From the NCBI GenBank assembly GCA_001942415.1, contig MKJX01000250.1, forward strand, positions 1-64,000: a stretch of DNA of 64,000 nucleotides, in the 5' to 3' direction. Source of the stretch: Pseudonocardia sp. CNS-139 (GTDB taxonomy: Bacteria > Actinomycetota > Actinomycetes > Mycobacteriales > Pseudonocardiaceae). The translations under genes and the position numbers were made by a program. The notes beneath the pieces are model-generated. The model saw nothing but the letters and a program-made list of their open reading frames with translations. It did no database searches and had not been told where the DNA came from. Positions 25,560 through 34,666 of the stretch are shown piece by piece (position 1 is the first letter of the stretch; each line of letters opens with the position of its first letter).

Positions 25560-25703
25560 CGAGTTCCTCGTGTCGGGCGGCGACTCTCTGTGACCACCGG
25601 CGGTCACTCGTTCGCCGCAGCCTACGGCGTACCCCTCTCGGGTCTGCACGGCGTTCTCCGATCGGCCGCCCTGGCGCGGCGGGCGGCACGCCGCTCGGCG
25701 TGT

Positions 25704-25726
25704 CCGTGATCACGCCGGGATCACGG
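25704..25726. promoter_or_regulatory. Inverted repeat upstream of the NIPSNAP gene
   Basis: Perfect 8-bp arms CCGTGATC and GATCACGG with a 7-base spacer, in the divergent region between the pyruvyl transferase (start 25559) and the NIPSNAP gene (start 25781). It ends 41 bases before the NIPSNAP -10 element, a plausible operator position. The rest of this 221-base spacer shows nothing else. Confidence 0.45.
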
Positions 25727-25767
25727 AGCGCGAGTGCCGTCCACCGCAGGATCGGGCGCCCGCCGCA

Positions 25768-25781
25768 TAGGCTCGACGGCA
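25768..25781 (+). promoter_or_regulatory. -10 element of a leaderless promoter
   Basis: TAGGCT at 25768-25773 is seven bases before the ATG at 25781, so transcription should start at the start codon. Confidence 0.5.
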
Positions 25782-26101
25782 TGATCTACGAGCTCAGGGA
25801 GTACACCACGGTGCCCGGGCGGTTGCCCGCGCTGGTCAAGCGGTTCAACGACCACACGCTGCGGATCTTCGAGCGGCTGGGCATGGACGTCGTCTTCATG
25901 TCGCTCACCGACCTCGGCGCCAACACGACGAACGAGCTCGTCTACGTCATGCGGTTCGACTCCTACGAGGACATGGCCGCGAAGTGGGCGGCCTTCCGCG
26001 CCGACCCGGAGTGGAACGACGTCCGCGGCGCCTCCGAGGTCGACGGCCCGATCGTCGCCGCCGTGAGCCGTCGGGTGCTCAGCCCCGCGGCGTTCACGTG
26101 A
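25781..26101 (+). CDS. NIPSNAP-family protein
   Basis: A 106-residue dimeric alpha/beta-barrel-type protein: MIYELREYTTVPGRLPALVKRFNDHTLRIFERLGM is the NIPSNAP N-terminal pattern, followed by ELVYVMRFDSYEDMAAKWAAFRADPEWNDVRG, the usual second conserved block. Function in bacteria is unknown; some members lie near degradation genes. The leaderless start is supported by a -10 hexamer. The next gene starts 52 bp on. Confidence 0.85.
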   Translation: MIYELREYTTVPGRLPALVKRFNDHTLRIFERLGMDVVFMSLTDLGANTTNELVYVMRFDSYEDMAAKWAAFRADPEWNDVRGASEVDGPIVAAVSRRVLSPAAFT

Positions 26102-26153
26102 TCCTCGCCCGGGTCGGGTAGGAAACGCCGATCACGTCGGCCAGGGTGGCGGT

Positions 26154-26909
26154 GTGTCTGCATCCGTGGAGCGCTGGCTCACCCTCGAAGGCCTCGACAA
26201 CGTCCGGGACGTCGGCGGGCTGCCGCTGCGCAGCGGCGGCACCACCCGCAGCGGCGTGCTGCTGCGCAGCGAGTCGCTGCACTACTGCACGCCGGGCGAC
26301 GTCGAGCACCTCGTCGGCACCTACGGGCTGCGGCTCGTGCTGGACCTGCGGACCCAGCGCGAGATCGACAAGGAGGGCCCTACCGCGGTCGCCGCGGCCG
26401 GGGTCGAGACGGTGGCGCTGAGCTTCATCCCCGAGTCGGGGCGGGAGCTGCCCGAGGCCGATGTCGTCGACCGGCTCGTGCAGATCTACGCCGGCTACCT
26501 GCGCGACCGCCCGGAGAACGTGGTGCAGGCCGTGCGCCTGCTCGCGGCCGTGGACGCCGGGCCCGCGCTCGTGCACTGCGCCGCCGGCAAGGACCGCACC
26601 GGCACGCTGGTGGCGCTCGTGCTGGACGCCGTCGGCGTCGAGCGCGAGGCCGTGATCGCCGACTACGCGCTCTCCGGTGAGCAGGTGGAGGCGATGTTCC
26701 GGCGCTGGACGACCGCGTCGGGCGAGCCCATGCCCACCGACCTCACGCTGCACATCCCTCGCGCCGAGGCGATGGAGACCGTGCTCTCCGGGCTCGACGC
26801 CCGGCACGGCGCGAACGGCGCCGGCGGCCCCGCCGGCTGGCTGCTTGCCAACGGGTTGGCCCCGGAGGAGCTGGAGCGCCTGCGGGCGAGGTTCACCCAG
26901 CCCGTCTGA
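26154..26909 (+). CDS. PtpB-like dual-specificity/tyrosine phosphatase
   Basis: A 251-residue protein beginning with GLDNVRDVGGLPLRSGGTTRSGVLLRSESL, the N-terminal signature of the PtpB/Y-phosphatase-3 family, and carrying the P-loop HCAAGKDRTG (Cys142, Arg148; CX5R), with VLDLRTQREID as the upstream conserved strand. Mycobacterial PtpB dephosphorylates phosphotyrosine and phosphoinositides. There is no secretion signal. The GTG at 26154 is used. The frame is intact and convergent with the PIN gene (18 bp). Confidence 0.88.
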   Translation: MSASVERWLTLEGLDNVRDVGGLPLRSGGTTRSGVLLRSESLHYCTPGDVEHLVGTYGLRLVLDLRTQREIDKEGPTAVAAAGVETVALSFIPESGRELPEADVVDRLVQIYAGYLRDRPENVVQAVRLLAAVDAGPALVHCAAGKDRTGTLVALVLDAVGVEREAVIADYALSGEQVEAMFRRWTTASGEPMPTDLTLHIPRAEAMETVLSGLDARHGANGAGGPAGWLLANGLAPEELERLRARFTQPV

Positions 26910-26927
26910 TCCCTGGTCGGCAACCGA

Positions 26928-27320
26928 TCAGGGCAGCTCCTCGATCGTGACCGAGGTGTCCAGCTTGCGCAGGCTCCCGGGCTCGCCGGTGACGGCCGGC
27001 CAGCCCCGCCTGCGCGCGCTCGCAGCCACCTGACCGGCGACGATGTCGTCCTGGCCGGCCGCGGCGAGCAGCCGGCCCGACTCCAGCGCCGCCGCCGTGC
27101 CGAGCTCGTCGATCACGGTGTTGGGCAGGTCGAGCAGCACCTGGAGGGCGGGGCGGTGCTCCGGCGCGAGCATCGCCCACGCCCGGCCGAGCGCCGTGCT
27201 CGGCACGGCGAGCACGATGTTCTCCTCGACCGCCGCCCAGACGAGCGCGCGGACGTAGACGGGCCGGCCGATGGCGAAGGCGGCGAGTGCAGAGGCGTCG
27301 AGGACGCGGCCGCCGATCAT
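26928..27320 (-). CDS. PIN-domain protein, probable toxin
   Basis: A 130-residue protein with a PIN-like start VLDASALAAFAIGRP (Asp in strand 1) and a later AAGQDDIVAGQVAASARRRGWPAVTGEP, where the acidic residues of the nuclease site are expected; the second acidic pair is less clear. It lies 40 bp after a ribbon-helix-helix gene, the VapB-VapC arrangement, so an RNase toxin is likely. The terminal DTSVTIEELP is not distinctive. Confidence 0.7.
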   Translation of the reverse strand: MIGGRVLDASALAAFAIGRPVYVRALVWAAVEENIVLAVPSTALGRAWAMLAPEHRPALQVLLDLPNTVIDELGTAAALESGRLLAAAGQDDIVAGQVAASARRRGWPAVTGEPGSLRKLDTSVTIEELP

Positions 27321-27360
27321 GCGGTGAAGGTACAGCGGTGCCCGGCGCGGACCTTCATCA

Positions 27361-27603
27361 TCAGACGGCGGCCGCCGGGGGCACCAGGCGCAGCGTGCGC
27401 CGCGCGAGCGCGAGCTCGTCGGCCGGGGGCGGACCGCCGTAGAGGTCGGCGAGCGCGGCCAGCGACCGGTCGCGCAGCTGGCGGGCCGACACGGCGTCGA
27501 CGATGTAGGCGGAGACGCTGTGTGCCGCCCCGCGCCGTACCGCGTTGCGCGCCTCGGCCATCACCTCGGCCGGCAGGCTCACGGTCACACGCTCAGTGCG
27601 CAT
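27361..27603 (-). CDS. Ribbon-helix-helix antitoxin-like protein
   Basis: An 80-residue protein: MRTERVTVSLPAEVMAEARNAV is a typical RHH strand-helix, SVSAYIVDAVSARQLRDRSLAAL the second helix and dimer region, and the proline-rich C-terminus would bind the toxin. It precedes the PIN gene on the same strand, so the pair should form an autoregulated VapBC-like module. ATG at 27603; divergent from the acyl-CoA dehydrogenase operon. Confidence 0.75.
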   Translation of the reverse strand: MRTERVTVSLPAEVMAEARNAVRRGAAHSVSAYIVDAVSARQLRDRSLAALADLYGGPPPADELALARRTLRLVPPAAAV

Positions 27604-27732
27604 GTGCGGAGAGTACCGCTCGGCTCGGCCGTGCTCACCGACCGTCAGGTGCGCCCGCCTGGGTGCGCGCAGGTTACCGGTGAGTATGCCAAGGTGGACG
27701 CAGGTGGCGAACCAGCGCGCGAGGAGGCCGCG

Positions 27733-28901
27733 ATGGATCTGACCTACACCCCCGCCGAGGAGGACTTCCGCCGGGAGCTGCGCTCCTGGTTGCGGGCCAA
27801 CGTCCCCGGCGAGTGGACCCGGCCGGGCTTCTGGACGGCCCTGGACGACGACGAGAGCTTCCGCCTGCGGCGCGGCTGGGAGCGGGACAAGGCGCTGGCC
27901 GGGTTCGCCGGCATCGAGTGGCCCACCGAGTACGGCGGGCGGGGTGGCACGCCCGGCATGAAGGCGATCTACGACGAGGAGACCGTGCGCGCGAACGCAC
28001 CGCGCACCGTGAACCCGCTCGGGCTCGCGTTCCTCGCGCCGACGGTGATGGCGATCGGCACGGACGCGCAGAAGAAGGAGATCATCGGCCCGCTCCTGCG
28101 CAACGAGGTGATCTGGTGCCAGGCTTCTCCGAGCCCGGGGCCGGCTCGGATCTCGCCGCGATCGCGACCCGGGGCGTGCGCGACGGCGAGGACTTCGTGG
28201 TGAACGGGCAGAAGGTCTGGACCACCAACGCCGTGCACGGCGACAAGATCTTCACGCTCGTGCGCACCGAGCCGGGCTCGCAGCGCCACCGCGGCCTCTC
28301 GATGCTGCTGATCGACATGCACCAGCCCGGCGTGGACGCCCGGCCGCTCAAGCAGATGAGCGGGGCGAGCGAGTTCGGCGAGGTGTTCTTCGACGACGCG
28401 CGAGTGGCCGTCACGGAGTCGCTCGGCGATGTCGGGGAGGGCTGGCGCACCGCGATGCTGCTGCTCTCGTTCGAGCGCGGCGCGTCCGGGATCGGGCAGT
28501 ACACCGAGTTCCGCCGGCAGTACGACGAGATCGTGGATGTCGCCCGCCGGCTCGGCCGCGACCGGGACCCGGTGGTGCGCGACCGGCTGGCCCGGGTGCT
28601 CACCGAGCTGGAGTGCCTCCGGCTGCACGCCATGCATGTGCTCACGCAGGTGGAACAGGGCCGGGACCTGGGGTTCGAGTCGTCGATGACCAAGCTCCAG
28701 TGGTCCGAGGCGTTCCAGGACCTCTGGGAGGTCTTCGACCAGGTGCTCGGCGAGCACGCCACGCTCGACGAGGTGGACGGCGTCGACCTGCGCCCGTTCC
28801 ACGCCCAGGCCCTCTGGTCCCGGTCCGTCACGATCTGGGGCGGGTCGTCGCAGGTGCAGCGCAACGTCACGGCCGAGCGGGTGCTCGGCCTGCCCCGGTA
28901 G
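27733..28901 (+). CDS. Acyl-CoA dehydrogenase, first of a pair
   Basis: About 389 residues of the FAD-dependent acyl-CoA dehydrogenase fold: helical N-terminus (YTPAEEDFRRELRSWLRANVP), the FAD strand WCQGFSEPGAGSDLA, VVNGQKVWTTNA, FDDARVAV, and the C-terminal TIWGGSSQVQRNVTAERVLGLPR. ATG at 27733 has GAGGAGG. One G is missing near 28,113, where the frame should read WCQGFSEP. It is 9 bp from the second dehydrogenase; such tandem pairs in actinobacteria often form alpha2-beta2 enzymes acting on steroid or bulky side chains. Substrate unknown. Confidence 0.9.
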
Positions 28902-28910
28902 GAGGCGCAG

Positions 28911-29933
28911 GTGTTCTTCGCACTCACCGACGACCAGCGCGAGTTCGACGCCGCCGTGCGGTCGTACCTGGCCGAGCGGTTCGACCTGGCCGCCGTGCGT
29001 GCCGTGGTGGAGGACCCCGGCTCCGACGGCAACCCGGAGACCCTGTGGAAGGCGGCGGGCGAGCAGGGGTGGCTCGCGGTGCTCGTGCCGGAGGAGCAGG
29101 ACGGGCTCGGCCTCGGGCTGGTGGAGGCCCAGGTGATCGCGCGGGCGCTGGGCGCCGGGGCGGCTCCCGGGCCGTGGCGCGGCACCGTGCTCGCGGCCGA
29201 GGCCGTGCGGCTCGCGGGCTCGGACGAGCAGCGCGCCGCCTGGCTGCCCCGGCTCGCGGCGGGGGACGCGGTGGGCGCGTTCACCCTGAGCGGGGCCGCT
29301 CCCGGGCCGCTCCCGGCCGTCGAGTACGCCGGCATCGCCGACGTCGTGGTGGCCCGCTCCGGCGCCGGGCTCGCGCTCGTCACCGACGTCGCCGCCACAC
29401 CGCGCGTTCGTACGACGGGACCACGCGCCTCGCGGACGCCACCACCGGCGCCGTGGAGGCGCTGCCGGGCGCGGCGCGAGGTGGTCGACCGGCTCGCCGC
29501 TCTGGCGGCCGTGCTCGTGGCGGCCGACCTGGCCGGGATCGCCCGGGAGGCGCTGACCAGGACCGTGGCCTACGACCGCGAACGCCGGCAGTTCGGGGTG
29601 CCGGTCGGGTCGTTCCAGGCGGTCAAGCACGCTCTGGCGGACGTGCACGTCGGCGTGACGATGGCCGAACACGCGGCGCTCTACGCCGCCCACGCCCTCG
29701 ACGCCGGGCTCCCGGACGCGGCGCTCGCCGTGGCGGTGGCCAAGGCGAAGGCGAGCGACGCCGCGCTGGACGCGACGGGCGCGATGATCCAGTACCACGG
29801 CGGCATCGGCTACACGTGGGAGCACGAGTCGCACTTCTTCTACAAGCGCGCGAAGCGCCTGGCCGGCCAGTACGGCGACGCCGCGGCACACCGGGCGCGG
29901 ATCGCCGAGCTGACGATCGCTGACCGCCGGTAG
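28911..29933 (+). CDS. Acyl-CoA dehydrogenase, second of a pair
   Basis: About 340 residues, shorter than the partner: MFFALTDDQREFDAAVRSYLAERFDL, PEEQDGLGLGLVEAQVIARALG, and C-terminal YDRERRQFGVPVGSFQAVKHALADVHVGV and YHGGIGYTWEHESHFFYKRAKRL. The middle (29,400-29,465) is read in the wrong frame and then restored: another frame there gives TARSYDGTTRLADATTGAVEALPGAA, normal for the beta-domain, so two compensating indels are likely. GTG start at 28911. It probably forms a heteromer with the preceding gene product. Confidence 0.85.
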   Translation: MFFALTDDQREFDAAVRSYLAERFDLAAVRAVVEDPGSDGNPETLWKAAGEQGWLAVLVPEEQDGLGLGLVEAQVIARALGAGAAPGPWRGTVLAAEAVRLAGSDEQRAAWLPRLAAGDAVGAFTLSGAAPGPLPAVEYAGIADVVVARSGAGLALVTDVAATPRVRTTGPRASRTPPPAPWRRCRARREVVDRLAALAAVLVAADLAGIAREALTRTVAYDRERRQFGVPVGSFQAVKHALADVHVGVTMAEHAALYAAHALDAGLPDAALAVAVAKAKASDAALDATGAMIQYHGGIGYTWEHESHFFYKRAKRLAGQYGDAAAHRARIAELTIADRR

Positions 29934-29944
29934 CCTCGCTCGGC

Positions 29945-30507
29945 GTGACGCCTGCGGAGATCATCGGGTTGTTGGCGGAGCCCGAGCGGCTCCGGGTGCT
30001 GTCGGCGCTCGTGCTCGCGCCCGCACCACGGGCGACGTCGCCGCCGCGACCGGCCTCGGTGCCCGCGAGGTGGGCCGGGCGCTGCAGAAGCTGCAGGCCG
30101 GCGGCCTGGTCGACGCGGACCTGCGGGTGCGGGCCGAGCTGTTCAAGGAGGCCGCGAAGGCGGCGGCGCCGTCGGCGCCCGCAGCCGACCTCGGGTACGC
30201 CGACCCGGGAGTGGAGCAGCTGGTCGGGCGGTTCGTCCGGGACGGCCGGCTGCTCGGGTTCCCCGCGCAGGACGCGAAGCGCCGGCTGGTGCTGGAGCAC
30301 GTCGCGCAGAGCTTCGAGCCCGGCCGCCACTACGCGGAACGGGAGGTGGACGCCGTGCTGCGGGCCTGGACGGACGGCGGCCCGGCCGACCACGCGACCC
30401 TGCGTCGCTATCTCGTCGACCACCAGCTCCTCGCCCGTGGGGGCGGTGAGTACTGGCGCGCGGGTGGCTGGGTGGACGTGTCGGGCGCGTCGGGCGACGC
30501 GCACTGA
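29945..30507 (+). CDS. DUF2087 protein with ArsR-like HTH
   Basis: About 187 residues. The N-terminus (TPAEIIGLLAEPERLRVLSALVLAP) and, after a break near 30,025, GDVAAATGLGAREVGRALQKLQAGGLVDAD form an ArsR-like winged helix. The C-terminal DUF2087 is clear: RRLVLEHVAQSFEPGRHYAEREVDAVLRAWTDGGPADHATLRRYLVDHQLLARGGGEYWR. Probably a transcriptional regulator; it is the third gene of the acyl-CoA dehydrogenase operon (11-bp gap). GTG start at 29945. Confidence 0.8.
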
Positions 30508-30850
30508 CGGGGCGGCGGTCTCGGGTCGGGCCATGCGTCCGACGTTAGGGCCGAATCGGGCGGGAATCGGGACGTTTCCCGAATCTGTGGATAGCTGGAC
30601 CGCGATGTGGACAACTCGCCGGGAACGGCGCCGGACCAGCCGGAATCGTCGGTGCCGTCTGGAAGAATGGAAGCCAGGGGAGGGGGCATTTCCCCATTAG
30701 TAAGGAGTGAGGCCCCGAACCACGGCCGCGCGTCACGAGGCCGTACCTGCCCCACCGTGCTGGTCCGGATGGCCCAACTCCGCCTGGGACCCGCCGCTCG
30801 CGGGTAGCAACCCGGTCGAAGGGTGTCCGCCGCAGAGGAAGGGGACTGCC
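30508..30850 (+). other. 343-bp non-coding leader before the methyltransferase gene
   Basis: No gene is supported. It contains short foldable elements: GGGG-CATTT-CCCC near 30,688 and ACCCGC-CGCTC-GCGGGT near 30,788, with a run of C- and G-rich conserved-looking bases between 30,720 and 30,830. A ribosome site GAGGAAGGGG precedes the ATG at 30851. I compared it by memory with common actinobacterial riboswitches and found no match. Confidence 0.4.
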
Positions 30851-31905
30851 ATGGCCGTCGACGAGGACAAGCTGAACGACCTGCTCGGGACGTTCGTCAC
30901 CGATCTGGGCGGGAGCTACCACGCCGTCAGTGCCGTGATCGGCGACCGGCTCGGGCTGTACCAGTCGTTGCTGGCCGTGATGCCGGCGACGCCGGACGAG
31001 CTCGCCGCCGAGGCGGGTGTCGGCGCGCGGTACGTGCGGGAGTGGCTCCTGGGACAGGCCGCGGGAGGCTACGTCACCTACGACGCCGCCACCGGACGGT
31101 TCTCGCTCACGGAGGAGCAGGCGTTCGCGCTGGCGGCGCCGGACGGGTTGCAGCTCGCCGCGGCGTTCCACCTCACGGTGGCGGTGGGCAAGAACGTCGA
31201 GCGGATCACCGAAGCGGTCCGGACCAACGGCGGCTTCCCGTGGCACGAGCACGACCCGGCGATGTTCGAGGGGGTCGAGCGGTTCTTCCGGCCGGGCTAC
31301 GTCGCGAACCTGGTCTCGTCGTGGATTCCCGCGCTCGACGGGGTCGAGGAGAAGCTGCTGGACGGCGCGAAGGTCGCCGACGTCGGGTGCGGGCACGGCG
31401 CGTCGACGTTGTTGCTCGCCGAGTCGTACCCCCGGTCGACGGTCACGGGTTTCGACTACCACGCCCCGTCGATCGAACAGGCGCGCAAACGCATGGCCGC
31501 CGCCGGTCTCGCGGGCCGGGCGTCGTTCGAGGTGGCCGCGGCCGCCGACTACCCCGGCACCGACTACGACCTCGTCGCCATCTTCGACGCGCTGCACGAC
31601 ATGCCCGACCCGCTCGGTGCGGCGACCCACATCCGCCGGTCGCTCACGCCCGACGGGACGTTCCTGCTGGTCGAACCGTTCGCCAACGACCGGGTCGAGG
31701 ACAACTTCACCCCGGTCGGCCGGCTGTACTACGGGGCGTCCACCGTCATCTGCGTCGCGCACTCGATGAGCGAGGAGCCGCGCACGGCGCTCGGCGCGCA
31801 GGCGGGCGAGGCGCGGATCTCCGAGGTCCTCCGCGACGCCGGCTTCACCCGGATCCGCGTGCGGCCGAGACGCCGTTCAACCTCATCCTGGAGGCGCGTC
31901 CCTGA
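30851..31905 (+). CDS. Class I SAM-dependent methyltransferase with N-terminal winged helix (Rv2258c-like)
   Basis: About 351 residues. The N-terminal winged helix (VIGDRLGLYQSLLAVMPATPDELAAEAG; YVREWLLGQAAGGYVTYDAATGRFSLTEEQ) is as in O-methyltransferases, followed by a Rossmann core with SAM motif I VADVGCGHGASTLLLAESYP near residue 180 and motif IV DLVAIFDALHDMPDP. The family includes Rv2258c; the substrate is unknown. The last ~14 codons shift: a missing G near 31,862 restores RIRVAAETPFNLILEARP and the stop at 31905. Confidence 0.85.
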
Positions 31906-31925
31906 GGGGTGTCAGGAGGGGGGTG

Positions 31926-32878
31926 TCAGGAGGGGTCGGAACCCCGGACCGCCGCGAGCCAGAGCCCCAGCGCCGCCGCCAGTGCCGTCACCGCGGCCCA
32001 CGTCGGGAAGCCGCCGCGGTCCACGTAGGTCCACAGCAGCCCGACGAACGGCGCCGGCACCACCAGTGGCAGGTCCGCCCGCAGCCGGCGGCGCATGCGG
32101 GCGAGCGCGGCAGCGCGGTCGCGGACCGTCGCGTCCGGGCGGGAGGGGTTGTCCGTGCGGTGCCCGCGCGGCTCCTGCAGCCGCACGGGTCCCGACGGGA
32201 CGAGCGGCACGTCACCATCGGGGCCCGGGACGGTCGCGGCCACGAGCCGGTCGCGCAGCGGGTCGCCGTGCAGCCGCGCGGTGGTCGGCGACGGGAGCCC
32301 CACCAGCACCGGGTCGAAGTGCACGGGGATCCAGCGCTGCGGGTGCGTGTCGGTCTCCAGGTACGAGCGTGTGCTGAGCCCGGCCTGCCAGCGCACCCGC
32401 CGCACCGGCACCGAGCGGACCGGCTGCGCGAACGCCCGCCGCCGGGTCACCACCTGCCAGGCGACGGTGCCGAGCACGAGCGCGACCACCACGACGGCGA
32501 GGGCGAGCATCGTCAGCGCCCGGTCGGCCGCCACGAGCACGTCCGCGCCGGGGACCAGCGGGTTCTGCGGGTCGGCCGGGTCGAACGCGACCTCCGTGCG
32601 CACGCCGGCGCGGGCGGCGGGCCGGCGACCGGCACCGCGTCCACGCGTTCCGGTCCGCCCGGCGGTGTCCAGCGCACGAGCACCGTCGGGCCGTCGCGGA
32701 CCTCGTCGACGACCCCGACGGCGCGCCCGGTCGCCGCGCCGATCCGGGCCGCCGACCCGGCCAGCCCGACGCCCGCGTAGCCGGCGAGCGCCGCGCTCAC
32801 GACCAGCACCAGGCCGGTCGTGAGCGCGGCGTGCCGCAGCGGGCGGAAGACGCCGGAACGTCCTCCGCCCACCGTCAC
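31926..32878 (-). CDS. DUF3592-like membrane protein at the end of the peptide-transport operon
   Basis: About 317 residues with four likely membrane segments: two near the N-terminus (residues 12-35 and about 130-150) and two near the C-terminus (PLVVPAPFVGLLWTYV; WAAVTALAAALGLWLAAV), separated by soluble beta-rich segments resembling DUF3592 (RAVGVVDEVRDGPTVLVRWTPPGG). A break near 32,610 joins the two halves. It starts 10 bp after the binding-protein stop, on the same strand, so it is likely in the same transcript. Function unknown. Confidence 0.65.
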
Positions 32879-32888
32879 CGCGTCACCG

Positions 32889-34586
32889 TCACTGCGTGAA
32901 GCCGATCAGCGTGTAGTCCGGGTCGCCGAAGCCGAACGCGCCGTAGTTGGCGACGTTGTTGCGCACGGCGTAGGCGTCCGGGCGCTGGTAGAGCAGCAGC
33001 GAGTGCCCCTCCTCCCAGATCTGCTGGTCGAGCTGGTTGACGATCTGCTGCTGGCGGGTCGGGTCGAGCTCGGAGTTGGCCTGGTCGAGCAGCTCGTTGA
33101 TCTGCTCGTTGCCGATCCGCCCGTAGTTCTGCCCGATCTCGTCGACGAGCCGGAAAATGCCGCTCGACGAGCTGATCGGAGTCTGGGTGCCGAGCCAGGC
33201 GAAGTGCGTGATGTCGAAGTTGCCGACGTTCACGAACTGCTCGAAGAAGTTGTCGAGCGGCACCGGCTCGATGTTCACCTGGACGCCGATCTCGCGCAGC
33301 TGCTGCTGCACGATCCGGGCCTCGGCCTCGCTCGTCGCGACGCCGGTGGGGATGACGTCGCGGATCGCGAGCGGGCGCCCGTCGCGCTGCCGCACGTCGC
33401 CCTGCAGGGTCCAGCCCAGCGCGTCGAGCTCCTGGCGGGCCTGGTCGGGGTTGTAGGCGATCACACCGGAGTTGTCCTGGTAGCCCGCGAGGCCCTCGAC
33501 GTACAGGTGGTTCCCGAGGGGCTGGGCGTCGGGGACGATCGGGCCGATCTGCGACTGGGTGATGATCCGCCGGTCGATGCCCTTCATGATCGCCCGCCGC
33601 AGCGCGGGGTCCTCCAGGATCGAGCCGGGCGCGCCGCTGAACGTGATGTGCCGGTAGTTCGGCCCGTTCGACGTCCGGACGACCGCGTCGGCCACCTGCT
33701 GGGCGCGCTGGAAGTACGCCACGTTCGGGCCGATGTCGAAGAAGCTGAGCGTGCCGTTGGCGAAGGCCTCGGGCGCGGCGTTGGGGTCGATGCCGACGTA
33801 GATGATCCGGTCCAGCGCCGGCGTCGGGCCCCACCAGTTCGGGTTGCGCACCAGCGTGAGCCGCTGGCCGGTCTGGTCGATGCTGTCGAGCGTGAACGGC
33901 CCGGCACCGACGCCGGGGATCGGCTGGTTGAGCCACCCGGTGTTGAAGACGTTCGGGTCGAGGTTCGTCTCCCGCGGGTAGAGCGGGATGAACGTGCCGC
34001 GCCAGTCGGCGAAGTTCGACGAGTAGGTGACCACGACCTCCTGCGGGGTGGCGCCCTGCGCCACGCTCGCGATCGGCGAGTAGAACGTGGTGCCGGCGAC
34101 GAGGTACGCCGGGTTGGTGCCGTTGAGGGCCCGCCACTGCGCCTCGAAGTCGGTCCAGTCGACCGGGCGCCCGTCGTTCCAGCGGAACTCCGGGTTCAGC
34201 CGGTACGTGACGACCTGCGGGTTCGTGCCCGTGACCTCGGCGGACTCCAGGTAGCTGGGGTCCGGCTGCAGCACGCCGTGCTCGTCACCGCGGAAGATCA
34301 CCGGCAGGATCGCGTGCACCACGTCGCGGTTGTCGGCCTCGGTGCCGTCGACCTGGTTGCGGTTGAACTGCGGCGGGAGGCTGGCCAGCGGCCAGAGGAA
34401 GTCGCCGCCGTCACGCAGCTGCTCCCGCGGCGTCTCGTTGATGTCCCAGCCTGCCTGCGCCGTGCCACCGGTGACGTCGCCGACGGACGCCCCACCGCCG
34501 GCACCGCCTCCCGCGCACGCGCTGAGCACGAGCGCGGCGGTCGCGGCGAGCGCGACCAGCCCCACTCCTCGTCGTGCCGATCTCAT
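32889..34586 (-). CDS. ABC peptide/nickel-type substrate-binding lipoprotein (SBP family 5)
   Basis: A 565-residue lipoprotein: basic start, signal segment and lipobox LVLSAC (lipidated Cys near residue 26), then a full SBP_bac_5 domain (DPSYLESAEVTGTNPQVVTYRLNPEFRWNDGRPVDWTDFEAQW; GAGPFTLDSIDQTGQRLTLVRNPNWWG; ALRRAIMKGIDRRIITQSQI; YNPDQARQELDALGW). It captures a peptide-like ligand outside the membrane for the permeases encoded upstream. The ATG at 34586 has a perfect AGGAGG six bases ahead. The frame is intact. Confidence 0.92.
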   Translation of the reverse strand: MRSARRGVGLVALAATAALVLSACAGGGAGGGASVGDVTGGTAQAGWDINETPREQLRDGGDFLWPLASLPPQFNRNQVDGTEADNRDVVHAILPVIFRGDEHGVLQPDPSYLESAEVTGTNPQVVTYRLNPEFRWNDGRPVDWTDFEAQWRALNGTNPAYLVAGTTFYSPIASVAQGATPQEVVVTYSSNFADWRGTFIPLYPRETNLDPNVFNTGWLNQPIPGVGAGPFTLDSIDQTGQRLTLVRNPNWWGPTPALDRIIYVGIDPNAAPEAFANGTLSFFDIGPNVAYFQRAQQVADAVVRTSNGPNYRHITFSGAPGSILEDPALRRAIMKGIDRRIITQSQIGPIVPDAQPLGNHLYVEGLAGYQDNSGVIAYNPDQARQELDALGWTLQGDVRQRDGRPLAIRDVIPTGVATSEAEARIVQQQLREIGVQVNIEPVPLDNFFEQFVNVGNFDITHFAWLGTQTPISSSSGIFRLVDEIGQNYGRIGNEQINELLDQANSELDPTRQQQIVNQLDQQIWEEGHSLLLYQRPDAYAVRNNVANYGAFGFGDPDYTLIGFTQ

Positions 34587-34666
34587 GGTTCCTCCTGGAT
34601 GTGGGGACGGACGGGTGAAGGTGACTCCGTCATCCGTCGGACGGCGGAGGGTTCGGGGGAGCGGTC

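Noticed and set aside
30508..30850. SAM or other known riboswitch before the methyltransferase
   Set aside because: No recognisable conserved core; only generic GC hairpins. Kept as an unexplained leader.
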